Source: Pseudomonadota bacterium | Lineage (GTDB): Bacteria > Pseudomonadota > Gammaproteobacteria > Acidiferrobacterales > Acidiferrobacteraceae | Assembly: GCA_021777535.1 (NCBI GenBank) | Contig: JAJYDN010000018.1 | Span: 1-42,872 of the forward strand | Reading direction: 5' to 3' | DNA length: 42,872 nt | Shown: positions 35,148 to 42,872 of the stretch, in pieces | Layout: each line of letters begins with the position of its first letter | Numbering within the stretch: the first letter of the stretch is position 1 | Notes under the pieces: model-generated | The model's database searches: none | What the model was told of the DNA's origin: nothing | Seen by the model: only the letters and a program-made list of their open reading frames with translations | Program-made: the position numbers and the translations under genes

Positions 35148-36515
35148 TCAGGCGGATTCGGCATTGATCGCGCGATCGCGTCCGCCGTCCTTCGCCTGGT
35201 AAAGGGCTTTATCGGCACGCCGCAGCAGGCTTGCCACGTCATCTCCGGGCCGCGCACTCGCGATGCCGGCACTGGCGGTGACCGTGATCGCGATCGCGTC
35301 GAACACGATCGGCTGGGCGCGCACCCGCCTTACGATCCCGTCGGCTACGCGCTTCGCATCCCGCGCGAGCGCCGCTGGCAGCACGACGAGAAACTCCTCG
35401 CCCCCGTAGCGGCCCACGACATCCGTCCCGCGGACGGCGGCCCGGATACGCCGGGCCGCCTCCCGCAAAACCGCGTCACCGCCAAGGTGCCCCAGCCGGT
35501 CGTTGATCTTTTTGAAGTGATCGAGGTCGATCATCAGCACCGCTGCCTGCCGCGCACCGGAACCCAGGAGATCCTCCAGAACCTGGAGAACCGCGCGCCG
35601 GCTCAGCACCTTGGTGAGCTCATCCTCTTCGACCATGAGTGACAGCCGGGAATTGGCCGCAAGCAGTCCGCTGTTCACGCCGAGCATGTGTTCCTGCGCA
35701 CGCAGGAGCTGGATATGGATGCGATTCATCTCATAGAAGAAGGCGCCCAGCACGGCCAGGGCGGCAAACACGCCGATGAAGCGGCCCAAGTACCAGCCGT
35801 AGCCATCGCGCGCATGCCCGATGAGCACGAGACAGAAGTCACAGAACATGGCGAGAACGGTCACCAGCAGCCAGAGATCAAGGACCGTGCTGGCGCGCCG
35901 CCGCACAGCGAGCACGATCACTGCGGCCAATGCCGCCAGGAGCAGTCCCAGGGTGCCTGGGCGCGGCAGTGCCAGGCTGCCCCCCCGCATGATCGGCGGC
36001 AACCACCCGCTGAAGACGACTGCCAGCGCGATCAGGGCCACGGCAAACGCGCCAACAAGTCGCCCACGCGCACGCGCATACCCGTCCGCCTTGTCCGGCA
36101 GGGGATCCATGAAGGCATAGGCGACCATGCCGGCGACGAAATAGAGGTGCCAGGCGGCCCAGAGCCAGGCCGCCCCGCTTGCGCCGATACGGCGGAACAG
36201 CAAGACGTTGCCGCTCACCAAAAGCCCGCAACCGGCATAGATGCCGCACAAAAAACCGAGTGCCGGCGCGTAGGTGGCGCGCGCCTGCGACCACAGGAGA
36301 TAGGCGGTGAGCAGATCGGCCACCGCCATGACTGCCGCCGGTGCCGCGACCATGCCACCGGCCGCTGGCGCAAGCCGCCCGGCAACCGGCAGCACGGCAA
36401 GACTGGCTCCGAGCAGGGCGCACGCAATCAATACGGCAAGCACCCGTGCGCCCCGCGTCGGCTGCGCTTGGGCAAACGCCCACACGCAGGGCGCTGCCCG
36501 TTCGTTCTGCCCCAT
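35148..36515 (-). CDS. membrane-bound GGDEF diguanylate cyclase (MASE4-like sensor)
   Basis: The 455-residue protein has about eight membrane segments in the first 270 residues, resembling a MASE4 sensory domain (ATYAPALGFLCGIYAGCGLL, AWHLYFVAGMVAYAFM, LVTVLAMFCDFCLVLIGHA). A short helix (NRIHIQLLRAQEHML) leads to a GGDEF domain from about residue 293. Its active site reads GGEEF (371-375) and the inhibitory I-site RGTD lies at 362-365, so it should synthesise cyclic di-GMP with product feedback. GGAGG precedes ATG 36515. The sensed signal is unknown. Confidence 0.92.
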   Translation of the reverse strand: MGQNERAAPCVWAFAQAQPTRGARVLAVLIACALLGASLAVLPVAGRLAPAAGGMVAAPAAVMAVADLLTAYLLWSQARATYAPALGFLCGIYAGCGLLVSGNVLLFRRIGASGAAWLWAAWHLYFVAGMVAYAFMDPLPDKADGYARARGRLVGAFAVALIALAVVFSGWLPPIMRGGSLALPRPGTLGLLLAALAAVIVLAVRRRASTVLDLWLLVTVLAMFCDFCLVLIGHARDGYGWYLGRFIGVFAALAVLGAFFYEMNRIHIQLLRAQEHMLGVNSGLLAANSRLSLMVEEDELTKVLSRRAVLQVLEDLLGSGARQAAVLMIDLDHFKKINDRLGHLGGDAVLREAARRIRAAVRGTDVVGRYGGEEFLVVLPAALARDAKRVADGIVRRVRAQPIVFDAIAITVTASAGIASARPGDDVASLLRRADKALYQAKDGGRDRAINAESA

Positions 36516-36620
36516 CGTCGTTGCCTCCGGACAGATTCCGGATGCACGAACCAGGCCAGCCGTTCACATCGCTGCGCACAAAATGCAGGAAGCGCCGCAA
36601 GCCGCGCGGGCGGCCGGGCT

Positions 36621-37934
36621 TTAGCCGAAAACCGCGTCCGGTGTCCGCCGGCGCCGCGCCGGCAAAGTGCCCTCCGCCGCCACCCCGGTGCGTTTTTGCG
36701 GCAACCGCCGCCCCTGCGGCGCCTGATTGCGCGTTCGCGGCGCACGCCGGTCTTCCGGCCGGGCACGCTGGGATCGCACCGGCTGGGCGGGTGCCGCCCG
36801 CCGGACCGGCTCGGCCGCGCCCACGCACTCGAGCGGCTGGCCGGTCAGGCGCTCGATCCGGCGCACGGCCCCCCGCTCCGCATGGGTCGCGAACGAAATC
36901 GCCGCCCCCGACTGCCCGGCCCGGCCCGTACGGCCGATGCGGTGGACATAGTCTTCGGCCGAACGGGGCAGATCGTAATTGAATACATGCGAGATGGAGG
37001 CCACATCGATGCCGCGCGCGGCAATATCGGTGGCAACCAGGATCCGCAAGGAGCCCTCGCGGAACCGCGAAAGCGCCCGGTTGCGCTGGCCCTGGCGCAT
37101 GTCGCCATGCAGCGCCGAGGTCGCGTGGCCTTCTGCGTCCAGCACCGCTGCCAGCCGTTCGGCGCCCCGCTTGGTGCTCGTGAAAACGATCGCCTGGCCA
37201 ACCGAACCTTCCGTCAACAGATCCAGCAGCACGCCTTTTTTCTCGCTGCTGTCGTCGACGAAATGGATCCGTTGCCGGATCTGCTCGCTGCGTGCGTCAT
37301 TGCTGCTGATACGGATACGCTTGGGGTCTTTGAGCAGACGGGAGGCAAGCGCTGTCACCTGTCCCTCGAAGGTCGCCGAAAACATGACGGTCTGGCGCTT
37401 GGCCGGGGCCGCGGCCATGATCCGTTCGACGTCGTGGAGGAATCCCATATCGAGCATGCGGTCGGCTTCGTCGAAAATGACGAGCTCAAGACGCGTGAAA
37501 TCCACACGGTTTTGGCCAATGTGGTCGAGCAGGCGCCCGGGCGTGGCAACCAGAATGTCGAGCGGGCGCGCAAGCAGCTTCTGCTGGGCGGGATACGGAA
37601 CACCGCCGACGATGCTGCCGATGCGGATCTGGGGCAGATGGCGCGCGTAGCCTACCGCCGCATCCTTGATCTGGCCGGCGAGTTCCCGCGTCGGGCTCAA
37701 CACGAGCACACGCGGCCCGCGACCGCGTGCCGCATCCGGTACGAGCAGGCGCTCGAGCGCCGGCAGAATGAAAGCCGCCGTCTTGCCCGTGCCCGTCTTC
37801 GCCGAGGCCATGACGTCGAAGCCGGCCATGACCACGGGGATTGCGCTCGCCTGAATAGGCGTCGGGGTTTCGTGACGGGCGTCGGCCAATGCCCGCAGCA
37901 GCGGGGCCGACAAGTTCAGTGATGCAAAAGACAT
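36621..37934 (-). CDS. rhlE: DEAD-box RNA helicase, RhlE type
   Basis: The 437-residue helicase has motif Q (PTPIQASAIP), motif I ASAKTGTGKT (43-52), Ia PTRELA, II DEAD in VIFDEADRMLDMGF, III SAT, V ATDIAARGIDV and VI HRIGRTGRAG. FASLNLSAPLLRALAD and the DMGF after DEAD fit RhlE. A basic, low-complexity C-terminal tail of about 80 residues (RSQRARPEDRRAPRTRNQ) should bind RNA. RhlE acts in ribosome maturation and RNA turnover. Monocistronic with about 100 nt before the next gene. Confidence 0.94.
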   Translation of the reverse strand: MSFASLNLSAPLLRALADARHETPTPIQASAIPVVMAGFDVMASAKTGTGKTAAFILPALERLLVPDAARGRGPRVLVLSPTRELAGQIKDAAVGYARHLPQIRIGSIVGGVPYPAQQKLLARPLDILVATPGRLLDHIGQNRVDFTRLELVIFDEADRMLDMGFLHDVERIMAAAPAKRQTVMFSATFEGQVTALASRLLKDPKRIRISSNDARSEQIRQRIHFVDDSSEKKGVLLDLLTEGSVGQAIVFTSTKRGAERLAAVLDAEGHATSALHGDMRQGQRNRALSRFREGSLRILVATDIAARGIDVASISHVFNYDLPRSAEDYVHRIGRTGRAGQSGAAISFATHAERGAVRRIERLTGQPLECVGAAEPVRRAAPAQPVRSQRARPEDRRAPRTRNQAPQGRRLPQKRTGVAAEGTLPARRRRTPDAVFG

Positions 37935-38170
37935 GGATACTCCTAGGAACTAAAACATGCTGAGCGGCCGCAGCCGCATCTTGGGGCCGCCCGAAGGATC
38001 GGGAACGGGATTCGGTGTCAACGAGAGGTAACGACTGACAGGAGTCGGCGGGACACGCGGCGCGTATAGTGCCAAACGACGCGGCAGGCATTAGCCATCG
38101 TGCGCCGCATTATGCCGAGGACGCCCTCTGGGCGCAAGGCGTTTTTTCACAAGCGGACCGGGCCGGTCCC

Positions 38171-39910
38171 CTAGGAGAGCGGAAATACGTTGGCCCAGCT
38201 CTCCGTCACCCGGGTGCTGCCCGTAGCGAGCGCTGCGTGCACCATGGCGCGCCCCGAACCCGTCGACACCAAAGTGAACTGGAGGCGCCAGCGCCCCGGC
38301 CCTCCATCCGGCGCCGCCCAGACCCCGGTCACCCGCGCCGGGCCCTGGACACGAATCTGCGGCGTCACCGCCCCCGGCGCGAGCCGCGCAAGCCGCCGGC
38401 CGGCGAAATTGATGACATACGTTTCCTGCCCGTGCGCCATCTCCGTATGCCGGCTCGCCGCAACATAGGAAAGCCGCTTGCCGGCCGGATCGCGTTTGCG
38501 CCAGGAGATCGTATAGGCGAAGGTCATGGGCTTTCCGGGCGGAAGCGGGTGCGCCGGAACCCAGAACACCGATATGTTGTCGTTCGTTTGCGTATTGGTT
38601 GGCAACTCGACGAGCAGCAAATGCCCCGCACCCCACGATCCCACCGGCCTTACCCACGCACTCGGGCGATCCTCGTAATGCATACCGAAGGCCCGATAGT
38701 CTGCAGACCGGCGCGCACGCTGTATGAGGCCAAACCCCCGCGGATTGAGAAGCGGGAAACGATACAGCGCAAGCCGGCTCGGGTTGCGCAGCGGCCACCA
38801 CATCCGCGCCCCGGGCGCCGTTGCCACCAGCAGACCGTCCGAATCATGGGCGGCGCGGATCAGCTTGTGAAAGCGCTTGCCGCTGAACCGTCCCTGCAAA
38901 AACATGCTGGTAAGCGGCGCTATCCCGAGACGGCGCACGGCGCGGCGCCCGAAGAGGACCATCTTCACGTCGACCACCGTCGTAACACCCGGCTTGACCA
39001 CAAAGCGGTAGGCGCCCGTCATGCTCGGGCTGTCGAGCAGCGCGCAAAAACTGATGCGCCGCGAATGCGGCCGCGGCGGGATGATCCAGAAATTGCGGAA
39101 ATACGGAAATTCCTCGGCATGATGCGGCAATGCCGTATCGACAGCGAGCCCCCGTGCGGATAATCCCCACGTTTGGCCCTTGCCGAGGGCGCGAAAGTAA
39201 CTTGCGCCCAGAAAGGACAGAAATTCGTCTTCCGAGTGCGGATTGGCGGTAAGCGGGGTGTAGACACTGAATCCGACCGGCGGCACGGTGCCATGCAGGG
39301 CGTTCGCCAGTCCGGGGTCACCGGCGACCTCCATGGCCTGGCGCACGGGCAGCGCCTGCCCATGACGCATGATGAAGATCTCTTCCGGCCACGTAAAAAG
39401 ATAACCGGCCGGATAAAGCTGCAAATGAAAACGGCCATCCGGAATCCAGCCCGGCACCGGACCGGCCAGATGCAATTTTCCGTAGTCGGAGAAACTCAAC
39501 TTCCCAAGGCTCGGGGAAACCGGCGCTGGCGCCTTGTAAGGCGACCGGGCAAGGCTCTCGGCACGGGCGATGACCATCGGGAAAACCCGGTTGGCACGGG
39601 CCTTGGCGGCGGGCCTGTGCTGGCGCAAGGCCGGCAGCGACTCGCTGTTCGCCAGCCGCGCCGCCTCCAGCTGCCGCTCGAGGATCTTCTCGCCGGCCGC
39701 AAGCCTTGCCACCTCTGTCCGCAGACTCCTGTCGGCCGCCCGTGCGCGGCGGGCCTCCGCATGCGCGGCCGCCAGCGCGGCACTGCTATCGGCCACGGCC
39801 TCGTTGGCCTTGACCCGTGCCCGGTGCACCGCACCCGGCAGCGCACAGCCCGTCAGCACCAGACCCGCCGCCACCACCATCACCCGCCGTCCGGCGTGAC
39901 CCGTCTTCAC
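38171..39910 (-). CDS. opgG: periplasmic glucan biosynthesis protein OpgG/OpgD, lipoprotein form
   Basis: OpgG-type proteins shape osmoregulated periplasmic glucans made by OpgH. The main domain (about 115 to the end) has KLSFSDYGKLHLAGPVPGWIP, FLSFLGASYFRALGKGQTWGLSARGLA, FPYFRNFWII, FGMHYEDRPSAWV and NDNISVFWVPAHPLPPG, all family-typical. The N-terminus differs: GTG 39910 with AGGGG upstream gives VVAAGLVLTGC, a lipobox with Cys22, then about 65 residues rich in Ala/Arg/Glu heptads predicted to be coiled coil. At 579 residues it exceeds the usual 510-550. The long upstream frame to 41047 is only the shadow of opgH. Confidence 0.9.
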   Translation of the reverse strand: MKTGHAGRRVMVVAAGLVLTGCALPGAVHRARVKANEAVADSSAALAAAHAEARRARAADRSLRTEVARLAAGEKILERQLEAARLANSESLPALRQHRPAAKARANRVFPMVIARAESLARSPYKAPAPVSPSLGKLSFSDYGKLHLAGPVPGWIPDGRFHLQLYPAGYLFTWPEEIFIMRHGQALPVRQAMEVAGDPGLANALHGTVPPVGFSVYTPLTANPHSEDEFLSFLGASYFRALGKGQTWGLSARGLAVDTALPHHAEEFPYFRNFWIIPPRPHSRRISFCALLDSPSMTGAYRFVVKPGVTTVVDVKMVLFGRRAVRRLGIAPLTSMFLQGRFSGKRFHKLIRAAHDSDGLLVATAPGARMWWPLRNPSRLALYRFPLLNPRGFGLIQRARRSADYRAFGMHYEDRPSAWVRPVGSWGAGHLLLVELPTNTQTNDNISVFWVPAHPLPPGKPMTFAYTISWRKRDPAGKRLSYVAASRHTEMAHGQETYVINFAGRRLARLAPGAVTPQIRVQGPARVTGVWAAPDGGPGRWRLQFTLVSTGSGRAMVHAALATGSTRVTESWANVFPLS

Positions 39911-39963
39911 GCGATTCCCCTGCCGCACTCGCCGTCTCTGCCCATACCGCCGCCCCACGCCGC

Positions 39964-42075
39964 TCAGACTGACATCTTCAGGGACACGCGCGATGGCAAA
40001 GGCGCCGGACGCGCCAGCCCGTCCAGCCAATACCCGGCGCGCGGACCCTTCAGGGCCCAGACGCGCGCATGCAATGCAACCAGGGTATCGCGATCCATGA
40101 GGATGCGCATACGCTCCCGCGCACTCAAGGCACGCGGTCCACCCTTCAGGGCATTCAATACCAGTTGCTGGCGTGCAAGCCCGACCCCTTCGGCCGGCAC
40201 CGTCCGTCCCCGCAAGAACGCGCAGTGTAAGGCGTTCACACCGGGGTCGACAACAGCCGCCAGAAAACCCCGCAAGGGCAACCGCACAAGGGGCGGCCCT
40301 TCGGTTTGCAGCTGCGCCAGCCTCTTCAGGACCGGCGGCGGATTGCGCTCCTCGGGCGTCACGAAAAGACCGAGACCGCGCGCCCACACGCCCGGACCGA
40401 CACGGCTTATCCAGACGGAGACAGGGATCGCCATGACCCAGGCACCCATCACCGGCGCAAGCCACCAGAAATATGCCGGGCTCAAGGCATAGATGGCGCC
40501 ACCCCACAGGAGGGCAAGCAGGGTACCGCCTGTATGGTAGCGCAGCGCCTGATGCCAGGACGTACTGGCATCGCCGCGCGCCTGCGGCCCCCACTGGGTT
40601 TTGCGGCCTGCCAATACCGAAAGCACGAATACGGTGTGAAAGAGCATCCGCACCGGCGCCAGCAGCGCCGACAGCACACTCTCCAGCACGACGCCTGCCA
40701 GCAGACGCAACACGCCGCCAAACTCGCGCGTGCGGCGATTGACGATGGCAAGCGCCACGGAAAGAACCTTGGGCAGAAAAAGTACGGCGAGCGTAAACCA
40801 GAAGAGCATGAGCGCCCAATGCGGGTGCCAGACCGGCCATACCGGAAACAGCATGTGCGCCCGCGGAAAGTAGCTCGGCGGCACGAGCGCGTGCAGAACC
40901 ACTTCGAGGCTCGACAGCGCCAGAAAGGAGAGCCACAGCAGCGACGAGACGTAGGACATGATGCCGCTCAGAAACACGACGCGGTGGGGTGCCGCCAATC
41001 CGCGGGCAAAAACGAGACGCGCATGCTGCAGATTGCCTTGCGCCCAACGCCGGTCACGCTTCAATTCGTCGAGGAGCGTGGGCGGCGTCTCCTCGTAGCT
41101 GCCGGGCAGGCTCGACGCCAGGCACACGTCCCATCCGGCCCTGCGCAAAAGCGCCGCCTCGACGAAGTCGTGACTCATGATCTCCCCGCCGAACGCCCCG
41201 CGCCCCGGCAGGCGCGGCAGCGCGCAGTGGCGCACGAAGGGCGCGACCCGGATGATGGCGTTGTGCCCCCAGTAGTGGCCGGCATTCACATGCCAGAATT
41301 CGAGACCGGCGGCGAACACCGGCCCATACAGCCGGCTCGCAAACTGCTGGATGCGGCCAAAGAGCGTGTTCTGGCCCACCGCGGCCGGCAGGGTCTGGAT
41401 GAGCCCTGCACGCGGATTGCGCTCCATGGCCTCGACCAGTGAAACGAGCGTCGACCCGGCCATCACGCTGTCGGCATCGAGCACCACCATGTACCGGTAG
41501 CCCCTGCCCCAGCGGCGGCAAAAATCCGCGATGTTGCCGCTCTTGCGCTTGATGTTGCTGCGCCGGCGCCGGTAGAAAACACGGGCACCCCCCGGCAGGC
41601 GCATCCGCAATGCGGCCCAGGCGACCTCCTCCTCGACCCAGGCATCGGCGTCGTTCGTGTCGCTCAGGATGAAGAAATCGAAATCCCCCGACCGCCCGGT
41701 CTCCGCAAGAGACCGCCAGGTCGCCTCGAGACCCGCACAGACACGCGCCGGATCCTCGCGGAAAATGGGCATGACGATCGCGGTACGTGCAGGTCCTGCC
41801 GACGCGACCAGCGGGATCACCGGCGCCCGCGCGGGCGCCCGGCGCACCCAGCGCACGAACGACAGGAGCGCGCCGGCAACCGAAATCCACAGGCCGATGG
41901 AAATCCATCCGAACAGGAGCCCGAAGACGACGGCGAGTGCGAGATTCAGAACATGGAAACCGGGACGCGGAAGCACCTGCAGAAGAAACTGGCTTGCGAC
42001 GAAACTCGGAATCGCCACGAGGACCGCCAGCAGCAGGCCACGCCATGGCGCCCACACCGATGCGCCAGTCCTCAT
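39964..42075 (-). CDS. opgH: glucan glucosyltransferase OpgH (MdoH)
   Basis: OpgH is the inner-membrane beta-glucosyltransferase polymerising UDP-glucose into periplasmic glucan backbones. The 703-residue protein has two N-terminal membrane segments, a GT2 domain with ARTAIVMPIFRED, LSDTNDADAW, VVLDADSVM, IMSHDFVEAALL and KRDRRWAQGNLQH (the D, DxD, D and RW positions), and several C-terminal membrane segments. It is much shorter than E. coli OpgH (847) and starts almost directly in the first membrane segment, so it lacks the cytoplasmic N-terminal region. ATG 42075 overlaps the upstream stop as ATGA; opgG follows after 53 nt. Confidence 0.95.
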   Translation of the reverse strand: MRTGASVWAPWRGLLLAVLVAIPSFVASQFLLQVLPRPGFHVLNLALAVVFGLLFGWISIGLWISVAGALLSFVRWVRRAPARAPVIPLVASAGPARTAIVMPIFREDPARVCAGLEATWRSLAETGRSGDFDFFILSDTNDADAWVEEEVAWAALRMRLPGGARVFYRRRRSNIKRKSGNIADFCRRWGRGYRYMVVLDADSVMAGSTLVSLVEAMERNPRAGLIQTLPAAVGQNTLFGRIQQFASRLYGPVFAAGLEFWHVNAGHYWGHNAIIRVAPFVRHCALPRLPGRGAFGGEIMSHDFVEAALLRRAGWDVCLASSLPGSYEETPPTLLDELKRDRRWAQGNLQHARLVFARGLAAPHRVVFLSGIMSYVSSLLWLSFLALSSLEVVLHALVPPSYFPRAHMLFPVWPVWHPHWALMLFWFTLAVLFLPKVLSVALAIVNRRTREFGGVLRLLAGVVLESVLSALLAPVRMLFHTVFVLSVLAGRKTQWGPQARGDASTSWHQALRYHTGGTLLALLWGGAIYALSPAYFWWLAPVMGAWVMAIPVSVWISRVGPGVWARGLGLFVTPEERNPPPVLKRLAQLQTEGPPLVRLPLRGFLAAVVDPGVNALHCAFLRGRTVPAEGVGLARQQLVLNALKGGPRALSARERMRILMDRDTLVALHARVWALKGPRAGYWLDGLARPAPLPSRVSLKMSV

Positions 42076-42464
42076 CGGTCACGCTCCGGCGCCATCGGCT
42101 GGCGGCAAAGGGGCAACACGGATAGAAATGCCGCAAGCGCTGTCTCCGGCATGCCGGTCCACAACGCCAGGCGGAACCGCGCCGCGCGGGCCACTTCGTC
42201 TGCGCCACCGGCGGCGTGCGTGGCCATCAACTCCTGCAGGCGGACGAAGGCCTGGCCGCCATAGGCCGCGCCCTCGGTGGCGCACGCAACCCACGGCGCA
42301 CTCTCCTGCGCACTCATGCCGAGCGCCTCGAGATACGCCGTAAGCCGTTCCCTGATGACCTCAGGGTCGCTTATGTCGAGCGGTATGATGCGCACGCGTC
42401 CTTGCAATCGGTCATCTACAGCCACAGCTGCCTGCCATTTGCGCTCGCGCGCCTCCCGGGTCAT
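42072..42464 (-). CDS. unknown 130-residue protein translationally coupled to opgH
   Basis: The protein is soluble and mostly helical (EVIRERLTAYLEALGMSAQE, AFVRLQELMATHAAGGADEV, ARAARFRLALWTGMPETAL). It has no signal peptide, and I do not recognise its family. Its stop and the opgH start share ATGA, which argues for a functional link with glucan synthesis. Its size is close to the cytoplasmic N-terminal region that this OpgH lacks, but I see no obvious sequence similarity to the E. coli region. No strong Shine-Dalgarno precedes ATG 42464, so the true start may be a little downstream. Confidence 0.65.
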   Translation of the reverse strand: MTREARERKWQAAVAVDDRLQGRVRIIPLDISDPEVIRERLTAYLEALGMSAQESAPWVACATEGAAYGGQAFVRLQELMATHAAGGADEVARAARFRLALWTGMPETALAAFLSVLPLCRQPMAPERDR

Positions 42465-42784
42465 CGTAAAAAGCAGAGTATACGCGGTCGCCCGCGCAAC
42501 CGGCCCCGACTTTTGGGGTGCCAGAACAAACCGGCATTGTATCGGTAGTCACTGACATGAAACAGAAGTTCCCGGCAGGATGGCGGCACCCGCCGAAAGA
42601 TAGTTGCAACGGGGGATCAACTAGGGTAGCGTAGGACCGTCAATTTGCAGCTATGCTTCACTGTCCAAGGATGTTACTGAAAGTTCCAGTCGGCATTTCC
42701 CGTAAATCTCCTTCGATCCTGCAATTGAACCCCTCACACAGGGCATAGTGTTCACGCAATATTCTACATAGAGGCAATACAGGA
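42465..42784. other. divergent intergenic region and leader of the cold-shock gene
   Basis: No gene is credible. The right half (about 42600-42780) is less G+C-rich than the rest of the window and probably holds the promoter and a long 5' leader of the cold-shock gene, as is common for csp genes. I cannot place the promoter boxes. Confidence 0.4.
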
Positions 42785-42872
42785 ATGGCAACAGGAACAG
42801 TAAAATGGTTTAACGAATCGAAGGGTTTCGGTTTCATCTCCCCTTCGGATGGAAGTGCCGATGTGTTCGTGC
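42785..42872 (+). CDS. cold-shock protein, CspA family (5' part only)
   Basis: The visible 29 residues start [20 protein letters not shown] and continue SDGSADVFV before the window ends. KWFN and the RNP-1 element KGFGFI are the hallmarks of CspA-type single-strand nucleic-acid-binding proteins, which act as RNA chaperones. GAGG at 42771-42774 sits 10 nt before the ATG. The paralogue type cannot be decided from this fragment. Confidence 0.95.
   Translation, partial: MATGTVKWFNESKGFGFISPSDGSADVFV

Noticed and set aside
35688-37922. 744-codon plus-strand frame
   Set aside because: Antisense of the GGDEF and RhlE genes.
39911-41047. Upstream extension of the opgG frame
   Set aside because: It overlaps opgH in another frame; the lipobox and Shine-Dalgarno place the opgG start at 39910.
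1-42872. CRISPR arrays, prophage modules, toxin-antitoxin pairs, rRNA genes
   Set aside because: No regularly spaced repeats, phage structural or integrase genes, recognisable toxin-antitoxin pair or rRNA signatures were seen.

Overview
The window looks like a chromosomal segment of a high-GC gammaproteobacterium. The evidence is the gene order rpoE-rseA-mucD-lepA-lepB-DUF4845-rnc-era-recO-pdxJ-acpS with nadB divergent from rpoE, together with opgGH, yggX, yfcG, ygiD, yccF and an E. coli-like tRNA-Glu. An acidophilic sulfur or iron oxidiser of the Acidiferrobacter type is possible, but this is only an impression from overall gene style and cannot be settled from the sequence.

Layout. Positions 1-6443 are gene-poor and scarred. 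They hold a 5'-truncated IS21-type element (istA tail plus intact istB) whose right end sits inside the start of another transposase gene. They also hold a DUF4337 membrane protein, a tiny exported protein, tRNA-Glu(TTC), an OmpA-family pseudogene with three frame changes and a stop, and two stretches of more than 1 kb with no convincing gene. Positions 6444-13680 carry a DHA2-type efflux pump, a small outer-membrane barrel protein with a readable promoter, a DUF3034 porin-like protein behind a perfect 14-bp palindrome, an Old Yellow Enzyme reductase, a zinc-ribbon protein, YccF and YfcG. Positions 13812-17287 hold uup overlapping ygiD and a pair of unknown small genes. Positions 17288-19693 contain an EamA exporter flanked by two diverged copies of a roughly 100-bp sequence. 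Positions 19694-22771 carry an AI-2E family membrane protein, an L-amino-acid-ligase-type ATP-grasp enzyme overlapping an A-type Fe-S carrier with a Gly/Cys-rich tail, and yggX.

Positions 22863-32421 form a long minus-strand housekeeping and envelope-stress block. It reads sigma-E, anti-sigma, periplasmic protease, LepA, signal peptidase, DUF4845, RNase III, Era, RecO, PdxJ and AcpS, mostly with 2-12 nt gaps or 4-nt overlaps. rseB, which often follows rseA, is absent, and a 10-bp-stem hairpin lies in that gap. nadB is divergent from rpoE and converges on uppP, the two stop codons sharing one CTAG. A MASE4-like GGDEF protein, a RhlE-type helicase and an osmoregulated periplasmic glucan operon follow. 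The glucan operon consists of an unknown 130-residue protein, a short OpgH and an OpgG predicted to be a lipoprotein. The window ends inside a cold-shock protein gene.

No CRISPR array, prophage, toxin-antitoxin pair or obvious defence island is visible. The most unusual features are the Gly/Cys-tailed Fe-S carrier overlapping an ATP-grasp gene, the remodelled opgGH operon, the missing rseB and the repeat-flanked EamA gene.
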